Positions 1 to 8,198 of a DNA stretch of 45,461 nt are shown one piece after another. The notes beneath the pieces were generated by a model. The model worked only from the letters and a program-made list of their open reading frames with translations. It did no database searches and was not told where the DNA came from. A program made the translations under genes and the position numbers. The stretch is from Pseudonocardiales bacterium (lineage in GTDB: Bacteria; Actinomycetota; Actinomycetes; Mycobacteriales; Pseudonocardiaceae). Within the stretch, counting starts at the first letter, position 1. The number at the start of each line of letters is the position of its first letter. The stretch covers positions 1 through 45,461 of the forward strand of contig JAFATA010000059.1 of assembly GCA_019244165.1 (NCBI GenBank), read 5' to 3'.

Positions 1-518
1 CGGGGCTGAGGGCCGTCCTGATCGAGATGCGCCAGGATGTGCCGCCCAATCTTGCCCAGCGACACCGGGGTAAACGAGCGGGCATACCGGGCCAGATCAG
101 CCTCCGCGGCCTGGCGCTGCTCGGCACCGACCGCGGCGGGGATCGCGCTCATCGTCTCGACGATCACCCGAACCTGCCCCACCCCGATCTCCCCAGCTGC
201 CAACGCCGCAGCAGTGTTCGCCAGCACCGGCGGCAACACCTCACCACTTACGGTGCGCCGCGCGGTGAGCTGGGTGGCGTGCGCCACCCGCATGCCGGCT
301 TCAGTGGCTGATAACTGAAGCATCCCCGCGAGCAACCGCTTGGTAGTGCCGAATCCGGTGCTGGCCGCGAGGTGGCGGAACTCCAGCTCCGCAACGGTCT
401 CCAGCATCACCGCCTGCAGCATCCGACAGACGGCTTCGACCTCCCGGACCTGAGCCTGCAACCCCGCGTCGTCGCACCCAACGATCGACTCCCGCCACTG
501 ATCCAGGCAAGCGACCAT
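1..518 (-). CDS. DUF222 / 13E12-repeat family protein, N-terminal part (C-terminus off the window)
   Basis: Reverse-strand reading from ATG at 518 stays open to the window edge, giving about 172 residues. The N-terminal helices (ACLDQWRESIVG, then VREVEAVCRMLQAVMLETVAEL) are followed by the signature GTTKRLLAGMLQLSATEAGMRV and ARSFTPVSLGKIGRHILAHLDQDG, typical of the DUF222 domain. That domain usually precedes a C-terminal HNH nuclease domain, which would lie outside this window. Family members are abundant, repeated and often mobile-associated in actinobacteria; their function is not established. A GTG at 551 is an alternative start, and an in-frame stop lies near 612. The frame is uninterrupted in the visible part. 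The family call rests on recognised pattern and is fairly secure; the HNH domain is inference. Confidence 0.72.
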   Translation of the reverse strand, partial: MVACLDQWRESIVGCDDAGLQAQVREVEAVCRMLQAVMLETVAELEFRHLAASTGFGTTKRLLAGMLQLSATEAGMRVAHATQLTARRTVSGEVLPPVLANTAAALAAGEIGVGQVRVIVETMSAIPAAVGAEQRQAAEADLARYARSFTPVSLGKIGRHILAHLDQDGPQP

Positions 519-674
519 CGCCTGCCTCGGGTCCAGCCGGGTGTCGAGCACCTCACCATCATCGACCCCACCCCTGACAATTTCCGGCGTTCCCCCGACC
601 AGACAACAAGATTTTTAGTGGTCGCCCCCGTCAGTCCGACAGGGGTGGATCGCGGGTGCGCCGCGCGACCCGGC

Positions 675-739
675 CGCCGAGTTCGACGCCAGGGCTGTGG
701 AGCGGGACGGAATGAGTACAGCACTGGTCGAACTCGGCG
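675..739. repeat. Inverted repeat, 13-bp arms (CGCCGAGTTCGAC)
   Basis: Arms at 675-687 and 727-739 are perfect reverse complements separated by 39 bases. The arm core CGAGTTC recurs in the hairpins at 30714-30787 and 33589-33652, so this may be one copy of a dispersed palindromic element or a terminator-like hairpin. The surrounding gene-poor stretch 519-993 holds little else. An open fragment at about 795-993, without a start codon and containing LTPTGVDLTPEYVQTTDHP, could be the tail of a broken gene that I cannot name. Confidence 0.55.
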
Positions 740-993
740 ACAACAGAACACTGACGGCACCCTCCCCACTCAGCCCCGCTGACCTAGCCGCTGCGCCGGT
801 GAGCGGCAGGCGACCCGTGACCTTTTCGAGCAGCTCGAGTTGACCCCGACCGGCGTGGACCTCACCCCGGAATACGTGCAGACGACGGATCATCCGAGGA
901 TTGGTAGCGAACTTCGCGCGGTTGCCGAGCCAACCCGGTCGCTGTCACCATGGGTGACGCGTTCCTTGCTGGCCGTGCGGAAGGGACCCGACC

Positions 994-1293
994 GTGCCTG
1001 ATCCTTTGGCGCCGTTGTGGCGGGATCCCTTGTTCAGTCCCGGTGATCGGTTTCCGTTGCGGCATGTGGTGGCCGGTGCGCGCCTGGACCAGGCGCCGAC
1101 ATTGCGCTGGACGTACTGCCCGCAGCGGCAGGTCGCGATGGTGTACGACGAGGACGGTTCGCTGGTGCCGTACGCGGAGTCGCGCACCAGACTGGAGGTG
1201 ACTCCGGAGCAAACCACCGGTTATATCGGGGGCCCGGACGGTGCGGGTCCAGGTGAGGAGGAAGTCATGGACCCGGATTATCAGGCCGATTGA
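994..1293 (+). CDS. tgmA: Putative ATP-grasp-modified RiPP precursor (graspetide type)
   Basis: A 99-residue peptide starts at GTG 994 with a GAAGGG Shine-Dalgarno 8-9 bases upstream. Its N-terminal leader (residues ~1-60) carries the PFPLR-type start and a conserved Arg-Trp-Thr-Tyr...Val-Tyr-Asp-Glu-Asp-Gly element like that of ATP-grasp target RiPPs. The tail is rich in Thr, Glu and Asp: TPEQTTGYIGGPDGAGPGEE, then VMDPDYQAD. Known family behaviour: an ATP-grasp ligase forms side-chain omega-ester (or amide) links between Thr/Ser/Lys and Asp/Glu in the core, and a PIMT-like methyltransferase can turn an Asp into aspartimide. The Asp-Gly in GGPDGAG is a plausible aspartimide site (inference). 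The gene overlaps the downstream ligase by 4 bases. It is intact, unlike the four enzyme genes after it. The core sequence and product are not determined. Confidence 0.72.
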   Translation: MPDPLAPLWRDPLFSPGDRFPLRHVVAGARLDQAPTLRWTYCPQRQVAMVYDEDGSLVPYAESRTRLEVTPEQTTGYIGGPDGAGPGEEEVMDPDYQAD

Positions 1294-2086
1294 CCGTGAC
1301 CGTTCTCCTGCTCGCCCGCGACCTCAACCCCTCAGATGATCGCCTTGTCCGGGCGTTGACTGAGTGGGGGGTGCCAGTGTTTCGCACCGATCTGGCCGCC
1401 TTTCCCCAAACCCTGAGCCTGGACGTGCTGTGGGTCAACCATCCGGGGCGTGAGTCCGACGCAGTCAAACCGCGCCAGCTGGATGTCGCTCGCCGGTGCG
1501 GGCTGTCGGTACCCGACTCGCAGGTGACGAACAGACCCGATGGCGTGCGGGGCTTTGCGCGAGGCCGTGGCGGCGCGCTGGTCTGCAAGACCTTGGGTGG
1601 TGCGCTGCGCGCTGAGTCCGGCCGGCTGCAGATGGCCTACACCCGCAGGCTCGACATGGCCGAGCTGGACGACCTGGCTGGGGTCGACACGACCCTGCAT
1701 TTCTTCCAGCCCTTTGTCTCGAAGTCGTTCGAGGCGCGCGTGACGGTGGTCGGTGACCGAATTTTCGCAGCAGCGATCCGCGCCAAGTCCGACTCTGCTC
1801 GGGTAGATTGGGCTCGAGTGGATTGGCGGGCCGATTACGACGCCCTGGACTACTCGATAATCGAGCCACCTGAGTCGGTCACCACCGGGATGCTCGCATT
1901 CTTGCGAGTCTTCGGTCTGTCGTTCGGGGCGTTCGACTTCGCTATCACGCCCAGCGGTGACTGGGTCATGTTCGAGTGCAACCGGCCGGCCAGTACGGGT
2001 GGTTAGAGGAGGCACTGGGGTTGCCGATCACCGCGGTGCTGGCCGACCTCCTGGCGAACGGAGCCGCACGGTGCGCAGCGAGGTGA
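1290..2086 (+). pseudogene. tgmB: ATP-grasp ribosomal peptide maturase, frameshifted and internally deleted
   Basis: The family ligates acidic and hydroxyl side chains of a graspetide precursor using ATP. Visible parts are an N-terminal VTVLLLARDLNPSDDRL strand, VNHPGRESDAVKP, VPDSQVTNRPDGVRGFARG, HFFQPFVSKSFEARVTVVG, WRADYDALDY and the metal/ATP site FDFAITPSGDWVMFECN. Two lesions are seen. After FPQTLSLD (residue ~49) the sequence jumps to VLWVNHP, omitting about 60 residues that usually hold the YWRRP-type motif. At about 1983 one base is missing: the continuation AGQYGWLEEALGLPITAVLADLL lies in another frame and ends at 2086, whereas the first frame stops at 2006 after NRPASTGG. A 15-bp imperfect tandem duplication (ARVDW twice) lies at about 1798-1827. 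TTG 1290 overlaps the precursor stop; GTG 1296 is an alternative start. Probably non-functional. Confidence 0.78.
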
Positions 2087-3121
2087 CCGAGCTGACCCCC
2101 GAGGAGCAGGACTACGCGCGGTCCCGGCTGGCTCAGCTGGCCGAGCAGTTCACGGCGGACGGGACGCTGCGCAGCCCGCAGTGGGAGCAGGCGTTCCGGC
2201 GCACCTGGCGGCACCCCTACGTGCCGTGTTACTACCTCGACCACGGTGCTGGGCCGCTGATCAGCGCCGCCGAGGAGCAGCACCGGAGCCAGTGGCTGGA
2301 CGCCGTGTACCGCGACCAGACCCTGGTAACCAAGATGGTCCCCGTGCCAGGCCGGAAAGCTGGCTGGTACACCAGCTCCTCCACCATGCCCTCGCTGATG
2401 CTGACCATGCTGCAAGCTCTGGACCTCACCGACGGCCCCCTACGACCGGATCATCGCCACCTGCGCGGTGCCGGCCATCCCGCTGACCTGGCTGGAGCAG
2501 GTGGTGCCCGGGGGGATCATCATGGCCGATGTGCACGGCCCGCTGGGCGGCACCGTGGTCCGGCTGAGAGTGGCCGGTGACGGCACCGCCACCGGCCGAT
2601 TCCTCCCCAGCTACCTCAGCTTTATGATCATGCGACCCGGGCCGGAAACCTTCTTCTCGATCCGGCCGGCGGCCGCTCTGCCGGAGGACATGAGCGAGTC
2701 GATCAGCACCGTGGACCCGACCCTGCTGCGCCGGGACGGCCATATCAGCTTCATCACGCAATGGCACCTCCCGGAGGTGACCCTCGGGCCCGCCAGGGGT
2801 GCGGACGGTCAACGCGGCACCCAGCTTGACGCGCCCGATGGGTCCCTCGCCCAGGTCTGGCATACCCCGAAAGGGGACGGTTTCCCCGTCCGGCAAGGCG
2901 GCCCCCGCCGGCTCTGGGACCGCGTGCAGGAGGCCATCACGTTCTGGCAGCAGGCAGGGCGACCTCACTACGACCGTTTCGGGATCACCGTGACCCCCAC
3001 CGAGCAGTACGTCTGGTACGACCATCCCAACAGCAACCACCGCTGGCCGTTGCCCACGTTCCGCCCGCTGGTCCAATGCAGCGCTGCGGCACCGCGCCCG
3101 GGTCGCACGGTAAAGTCCTAG
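2071..3121 (+). pseudogene. tgmC: ATP-grasp-system methyltransferase (PIMT-like), SAM site deleted
   Basis: Start GTG 2071 overlaps the end of the repaired tgmB frame (stop at 2084-2086), giving the usual tgmB-tgmC coupling. The first frame carries the family N-terminus (DYARSRLAQLAEQF, WRHPYVPCYYLD, QTLVTKMVPVPG, SSSTMPSLMLTMLQALDL). At about 2436 it passes directly into another frame reading PYDRIIATCAVPAIPLTWLE, VVPGGIIMADVHGPLGG, TGRFLPSYLSFMIMR and ends at 3121. In intact relatives the SAM-binding motif I (E-x-G-x-G-x-G) and the following strand, about 50 residues, lie exactly where the jump occurs. Deletion plus frameshift therefore remove the cofactor site. Intact relatives convert an Asp of the graspetide into an aspartimide by O-methylation. 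The C-terminal half looks otherwise well preserved. Confidence 0.78.
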
Positions 3122-3168
3122 GCTGGCTCAACGCCGCGCCCGTTTTTCCCAACTGGGGCTGATTAATC

Positions 3169-4424
3169 GTGCCGACAAACCATGACCGGGAAGTGAATCT
3201 TAAGCCGACGTTGCCAGCACCCGAGCTTGAATGGCCCGCAACGCTCGACGTCCACACGTTGCACGCGGAGGGCTGGGAACCCACTCCGTTCCGGGAGTTC
3301 GTCCTCAAAATCCACAGCAGGTGCGATCTTGCGTGTGACTACTGCACATGTACGAGCTGGCAGACCAGACCTGGCGCCTGCGGCCGCGCCGGATGCCATG
3401 GGCCATCGCCGACCAGGCCGCGACGCGGATCGCCGAACACATCCACGCCCACAGCCTCGCGCACGTCACGCTCATCCTGCACGGCGGCGAGCCATTGCTG
3501 GCCGGTCCCGACCTGATCGCCCACGTGGTGACCGCGGTCCGGGAGGCGGCCGGCCCCCGGGTGCGGGTCGATGTCAGCCTGCAAACCAATGGAGTCGGCC
3601 TGGACGCTGAGTATCTGCGACTCTTCGACACTCTGAACATCCGGGTGGGAGTGAGCCTCGACGGTGACGCCGCAGCACATGACCGGCACCGGCGGTACCG
3701 AAACGGGCGGGGCAGCTACCCGGCGGTCGTGGCGGCGCTGGAGCGCCTGGCCGCCGGGCCGTACCGGCATGTGTTCGGCGGCCTGCTCTGCACGATCGAC
3801 GTCCGCAACGACCCAGTGGCCACCTACGAAGCGTTGCTGCAGGTCAACCCACCGATGATTGACCTGCTGCTGCCGCATGGCACGTGGACGACTCCGCCGC
3901 CGGAGCGGGTTCCTGGTTCGCCGAAGACTCCCTATGCGGACTGGCTGATTGCCGTGTTCGACCGGTGGTTCGACGCGCCTCGCCAGGAGACCCGCATCCG
4001 GCTGTTCGAGGAAATCATGTATCTGCTGGTGGGTGGGGCCTCGGCCACCGAGGCGGTGGGCCTGTCCCCGGTGAGCGTGCTCGTCATCGAGACGGATGGC
4101 AGCATCGAGCAGTCTGACATGCTGAAGTCGGCCTATCACGGCGCCCCGTGGACCGGCCTGCACGTCACCCGTGATCCGTTCGACGCTGCTCTGCTGCTTC
4201 CCTCGGTGGTGGCCCGGCAGATCGGCGTCAAGGCGCTGGCTACCGAATGCCGCAGCTGTCGCATCCGCCAAGTCTGCGGCGGCGGTCTTTACCCGCACCG
4301 GTACCGGTCTGGCAGCGGATTCGCCAACCCGTCGGTGTACTGCCCCGACCTGTTTCGTCTCATCACGCACATTCGGCAGGCCATGGTGGCGGGCATCGCC
4401 ACCCGGGTGGCAGGACGGCGATGA
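3169..4424 (+). pseudogene. FxsB-like radical SAM/SPASM peptide maturase, 1-base frameshift
   Basis: From GTG 3169 the first frame reads WPATLDVHTLHAEGW, FREFVLKIHSRCDLACDYC, which contains the radical SAM cluster motif C-x3-C-x2-C. One base is missing just after the third Cys (~3345): TGC-ACATGTACGAG where relatives have Cys-Tyr-Val/Met-Tyr-Glu. The rest continues in the next frame from 3348 (MYELADQTWRLRPRRMP) through ILHGGEPLLAG, VSLQTNGVGLD, GVSLDGDAAAHDRHRRY to the SPASM-type cysteines (ATECRSCRIRQVCGGGLYPH and PSVYCPDLF). The stop at 4422-4424 overlaps the next gene in ATGA. FxsB-type enzymes install carbon-based crosslinks in small precursor peptides. No FxSxx-COOH precursor was found nearby. 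Apart from the single missing base the gene looks complete (about 418 residues). Confidence 0.82.
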
Positions 4425-5001
4425 CCCTCTGTTCGCACCGCCTGCCCGATGACGTATTCGGCGCGCTCGCCGCCGGCGATGGCGGGGTTCGGGCCTTGGC
4501 GCACCTCGTCGCGGCGCAGCACAGCAAGCAGATGCTGCTCCTGCGCGGCGTCGTGGACGCTGCCGAGGCCTTGGGACATCCGCAGGCCGCGCCCGCCCGC
4601 CGCGCCTACGACCTGCTCGCCGCCATCCAGGAGCAGGGCGGCGACGACGTGGACACCGTGCTGGCCCACCCGGCGGTGGGAGCCTGGGCATGGCGGACCC
4701 TGCGGAGAGCGCGCTTCGCGATCTGGACCGGGTAAGCCGGCACCGACAGCATCGGCCCTCCAGCCAGGCTGCTTACGGCCTCGCACTGGCGATGCGGGGC
4801 GACCTTAGTGCGGCGGACCAAGAAATCAACACCGCCCTCACCGAAGCTCCACACAGCGGACCGGTGCTGCTGTACGCGGCGCGGGTCGCAGCGCAGGTCG
4901 GCGACTCAGCTATGGCTGCAAACCGGATCGACCGAGCACTCGCCGCTACCAACCCCGCGCTGCCGCCCCATCAGCGCGAGGCGGCCCTCGGGCTCCGGTG
5001 A
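4421..5001 (+). pseudogene. HExxH-family peptide modification protein, central part deleted
   Basis: ATG 4421 overlaps the radical SAM stop. The N-terminus LPDDVFGALAAGDGG, LAAQHSKQMLLLRGVVDAA, RRAYDLLAAIQEQGG and LAHPAVGAWAWRTL matches the start of HEXXH-motif proteins that accompany FxsB-like radical SAM enzymes; some relatives are described as alpha-ketoglutarate-dependent peptide hydroxylases. The frame ends at 4735. From about 4700 another frame reads LRDLDRVSRHRQHRPSSQAAYG, GPVLLYAARVAAQVGDSA and stops at 5001, resembling the helical-repeat C-terminus of the same family. The middle, including the HExxH motif, is absent. That implies loss of several hundred bases plus a frame change. The C-terminal assignment is less certain than the N-terminal one. 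Confidence 0.62.
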
Positions 5002-5015
5002 GAACAGAACACGGT

Positions 5016-5561
5016 TCACTCTTCGCTGTCCTGGGCCGCCGCACGAGAGAAGCGCTCGATGCACTCATCGAATTCTGTGAAGTCAGCCGGGAGGGTGATT
5101 TTCCCGCCGAGGCACTGTTCATCTTGGTAGCGCAGTTCGGTGTGGGCGGTTGTGGCGGCGGTCAGCCGCCTCGCGGCTAACTCGAGCGCACCGGCGGCCT
5201 GAACCGTTTCTGGGGCCGTTTTTGATGACAGTAGTGCGGCACGTGATGCATGCACGCCAATGGACACCGCATGCTGCCGAATGGTGCCAAGCCTGACATC
5301 CATGTCCTTCCAAGACTGCTGGCCGGCAATCTCGATCTCGGCCCTGAGCTGGCGGGCCGTTCCCAGCAAGTCAACGTAGGCTAGTCGGCGGGTCTACGTC
5401 TGCTGATCTTTTCGTTGTCGATCAGCCAGGGCTTGTTGGCGATCGGCCTGGGCCTGCTCACGGCGAATGTTGACCCAGTTGGTCAAGGCGACTCCACCGA
5501 GAGCCCCAAAAAGTGCTCCGACCGTAGAGATCACGGTCGTGACAACCGAACCGTCGGCCAT
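5016..5561 (-). pseudogene. Small membrane-anchored hypothetical protein with in-frame amber stop
   Basis: ATG 5561 begins a protein with an N-terminal membrane helix (VVTTVISTVGALFGALGGVALTNW), followed by a polar, Arg/Gln-rich stretch (REQAQADRQQALADRQRKDQ). A TAG at 5394-5396 interrupts it after 55 residues. The same frame continues immediately with RRLAYVDLLGTARQLRAEIE and a helical, probably coiled-coil tail to 5016. RRLAYVDLL right after a basic juxtamembrane segment is what I would expect of one continuous protein, so I read this as one gene with a point nonsense mutation (CAG to TAG would do it) of about 181 codons. TTG 5369 could restart a 117-residue product. The gene follows MgtC by 27 bases on the same strand. 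Function unknown. Confidence 0.6.
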
Positions 5562-5588
5562 GACAGAATCTGTACACCATCGGTCGTT

Positions 5589-6344
5589 CTAGTTCCTGGT
5601 GGTGGTTGCTCCGCCCAGTGAGTTGTCGGGGTCGGTGTTCACGGTCCAGGTGACGGCGGTGACGGCGGGTTCGAGGCTGAGCCGGCTGACGGCTTGTTCG
5701 AGTTGGCTGTCGTTGCGGTGCTCGGCGGTGAGTTCGGCGACGACGCTGACCTGGCGGTCTGAGTCGGTGTTGTAGCTGCGGATGCCGCGGAGTTGGAACG
5801 TGGTGCCGCTGAGGGCTTGGACGACCAGGGCGCGGATGTGGGCCTCGGCCGGCTCGGCGCAGACAGCCTCGAAACGGTAACCGACGGTGAGCTCGTCACC
5901 GCCGGTGGGGTGGCGGTCGATCCGGCGTCCCAGCGGCCGCAACACCACGTTCGCGATGATCACCGCGGCGGTGCCCAGCGCGGCGATGGAATACATCCCG
6001 GCACCGGCCAGCGCCCCGACCGCGGCGGAGCACCAGAGGCTGGCGGCGGTGTTGAGCCCACGGATGTTGAGACCGTCGCGCAGGATCACCCCGGCGCCGA
6101 GGAACCCGATCCCCGACACGATCTGGGCGGCCACCCGGGTGGGGTCGGCCTCGATGCGGCCACCGCCGAGCAAGCCAGAGTCGAACCCGTAGTTGGAGAG
6201 CAGCACGAACAGGACCGAGCCGGTGGCCACCAGCGCGTTGGTCCGCAGCCCCGCGCCACGGGCTCGCCACTGGCGTTCCATCCCGATCACCGCACCCAGC
6301 CCCAGACCAGTGACCAGCCGCAGCCCCATGTCCAACGTTGTCAT
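5589..6344 (-). CDS. MgtC/SapB family membrane protein
   Basis: A 251-residue protein starts at ATG 6344 with an AAGGGGG Shine-Dalgarno. The N-terminal half has several hydrophobic segments and the family signature: LGAVIGMERQWRARGAGLRTNALVA, SGIGFLGAGVILRDGLNIRGL, and NTAASLWCSAAVGALAGAG. The C-terminal ~90 residues form a soluble domain (YRFEAVCAEPAEAHIRALVV...) like the ACT-type domain of MgtC homologs. MgtC proteins support growth at low Mg2+ and virulence in pathogens, often by modulating ATP synthase or phosphate uptake rather than by transport. Here the gene lies 31 bases downstream of an NRAMP-like transporter preceded by an M-box, so Mg2+ control of both is likely. Confidence 0.9.
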   Translation of the reverse strand: MTTLDMGLRLVTGLGLGAVIGMERQWRARGAGLRTNALVATGSVLFVLLSNYGFDSGLLGGGRIEADPTRVAAQIVSGIGFLGAGVILRDGLNIRGLNTAASLWCSAAVGALAGAGMYSIAALGTAAVIIANVVLRPLGRRIDRHPTGGDELTVGYRFEAVCAEPAEAHIRALVVQALSGTTFQLRGIRSYNTDSDRQVSVVAELTAEHRNDSQLEQAVSRLSLEPAVTAVTWTVNTDPDNSLGGATTTRN

Positions 6345-6375
6345 CAGGTGCCCCCTTCTGGTGTGAGGCGGGTGC

Positions 6376-8067
6376 TCAGCCGCCAGCGGCGAGTTGAACG
6401 ACCCGCACGATGACCATGCTCGCGGCGATCACCAGGTAGCCGCGCAGCACGATCAGCCCCAGCCGCCGCCCGGCGCTCAGCGTGGGCCGGGTCAGCATCG
6501 CCAGCGGCGGCATCCGCCACGAGGTGCGCGGGCCGGTGTCCACGGTCCTGGCCCCTGCCCCGGGGACAGGCTGAGTGGCGAGCCGGGCCCGCGCACGCCA
6601 GCGACAGATCATCAGGGATAGCCCGGCCACGACGCTCAGGCCGGCGCCGAGGGCGAGGATGATGAGGATCTCGGTGGAAGTGATGGTGGGGAACAGCACG
6701 CTCGCGGTGAGCACGATCGAGAGCATCACCAACACGGCGATCACCGCAGAGGTGAAGGTGTTCATCTTCCAGCCATTCACCCAGGGGCCCAGGACGTCCC
6801 GATCGTTGCACAGCAGCAGCAGGAACACCGTCGCCGAGGGCAGCAACACTCCGGCCAGGGTCTGCACGCCTTCGGTCAACAGCCCGAGCGGGCTACCCGG
6901 GATGATCACAATTACCGCCGCGCCGACCAGCAGGGCAGTGAAGATCGCGTAGAAGCCCTTGGCCGCCGACGGCCTGCGGTGCAGCGAATGCCGCAGTCCG
7001 AGCACGTCACCGACCGCGTAGGAGGTGGACAGGCTCACCGCCGCGGCACCGATGATGGAGGCGTCGATCAACGCCATCGCGAAGAGGATCCCGGCGACCC
7101 GGTTGACATAGCTGCCCAGGCCGACGGCGACCCCACCGGCGTCGCTGAACTGGCCCGCGGCGGGGGTACCGGCGAACGCGGCCGCGGAAAAGGCCATCAT
7201 TGCGATCCCGCCGATGACGACGATGACGATGCCGATCCACAGGTCGGCCTTCTCGTAACCGATGAACCTCGGGGTGATCCGCTTGTCGATCAGGTAGGAC
7301 TGCTGGAAGAACAGCTGCCAGGGCGCCACCGTGGTCCCCACGATCCCGATGATCAGCAGCATCACCGTGGACAGCTCCGCCCCGCCTGGCAGGCCGGGCA
7401 CCACGACATGGTGCACGATCTGGCCCAGCGGAGGGTGCGCCATCACCAGGATCGGCACCAGCAGCAGCGAACCCACCACCAGCGACAGGCAGACCTGCTG
7501 GAAGCGCCGGAAACTCCCCGTCGACGCCGCGGCGATCACCACCAATACGGAGATCAGCACCCCCGGCAGCTGGGGCAGACCCAGATACGACAGCCCCAGG
7601 CTGATCCCGATGAACTCCGTCACGATGGTCAACGCGTTGAGCAGGAACAGATCGATCACACTAAACGCGCCCCAGAAGCGCCCGAAACGTTCCAGGATCA
7701 ACCGGGCGTGCCCGACCCCGGTCACCGCGCCCAACCGCACCACCATCTCCTGGTTCACATACAGCACCGGAACCAGCAACAACAACGTCCACAGCAGCGA
7801 GGTGCCATAGTTCTGCCCGGCCTGGGTGTAGGTGGCAAACGCCCCGGCGTCGTTGTCCCCCACCATCACGATCAGCCCCGGCCCAACGATCGCGACCAGG
7901 GTCTTCAGTTTTGCCGACAGGCGGAGCCTGGCGCCATCATCACCCTGGCGGATGGTGCCCAGAGCGCCGCGGATGTCCCCCAGGTGGGCCTCGTCGAGCA
8001 CCGCGTCAGGTACCTTGTCGGTTCCCGGCGGCGCAGTCGTTTCCCTGATGTCGATGATGCTGGTCAT
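6376..8067 (-). CDS. NRAMP-like transporter, probable Mg2+ importer (NRMT type)
   Basis: A 563-residue protein starts at ATG 8067 with a GAAGGGA Shine-Dalgarno and has about 11-12 hydrophobic segments. The fold-defining TM1 region is VGPGLIVMVGDNDAGAFATY (residues ~61-80). Relative to classical NRAMP the DPGN motif is replaced by DAGA at residues 73-76. In TM6 the usual MPH is replaced by Ala-Pro-Trp at 248-250 (TTVAPWQLFFQQS). The TM6 Met is the soft ligand for Mn2+/Fe2+; its loss is characteristic of NRAMP-related magnesium transporters. The M-box riboswitch upstream (8464-8630) and MgtC downstream independently point to Mg2+. A long polar N-terminal extension (~50 residues) precedes TM1. 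Substrate is inferred, not shown. Confidence 0.88.
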   Translation of the reverse strand: MTSIIDIRETTAPPGTDKVPDAVLDEAHLGDIRGALGTIRQGDDGARLRLSAKLKTLVAIVGPGLIVMVGDNDAGAFATYTQAGQNYGTSLLWTLLLLVPVLYVNQEMVVRLGAVTGVGHARLILERFGRFWGAFSVIDLFLLNALTIVTEFIGISLGLSYLGLPQLPGVLISVLVVIAAASTGSFRRFQQVCLSLVVGSLLLVPILVMAHPPLGQIVHHVVVPGLPGGAELSTVMLLIIGIVGTTVAPWQLFFQQSYLIDKRITPRFIGYEKADLWIGIVIVVIGGIAMMAFSAAAFAGTPAAGQFSDAGGVAVGLGSYVNRVAGILFAMALIDASIIGAAAVSLSTSYAVGDVLGLRHSLHRRPSAAKGFYAIFTALLVGAAVIVIIPGSPLGLLTEGVQTLAGVLLPSATVFLLLLCNDRDVLGPWVNGWKMNTFTSAVIAVLVMLSIVLTASVLFPTITSTEILIILALGAGLSVVAGLSLMICRWRARARLATQPVPGAGARTVDTGPRTSWRMPPLAMLTRPTLSAGRRLGLIVLRGYLVIAASMVIVRVVQLAAGG

Positions 8068-8198
8068 GGGAGTGTTCCCTTCACGACAGAGGGCGCACCG
8101 GGGACGGCAGGCAGCACCCGGGGAGCGCCCAGGGGTTGAGAGCCCGCGCCGAACACGCCGAGCAACCGGACGGGCCGGTACGGCGTCGTGCAGAGCAG

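Noticed and set aside
2600..3121. Reading 2468-3121 as an independent gene
   Set aside because: Its content is the C-terminal half of the methyltransferase family, so it is the second piece of the broken tgmC rather than a separate protein.
3339..4691. Minus-strand open frame of 450 codons opposite the radical SAM gene
   Set aside because: No family signal; the plus-strand radical SAM and SPASM motifs explain the region.
6979..8139. Long plus-strand open frame (386 codons), Gln/Arg/His/Pro-rich
   Set aside because: It is antisense to the clear NRAMP-like gene; its composition is the typical shadow of a high-GC membrane gene and it has no family pattern.
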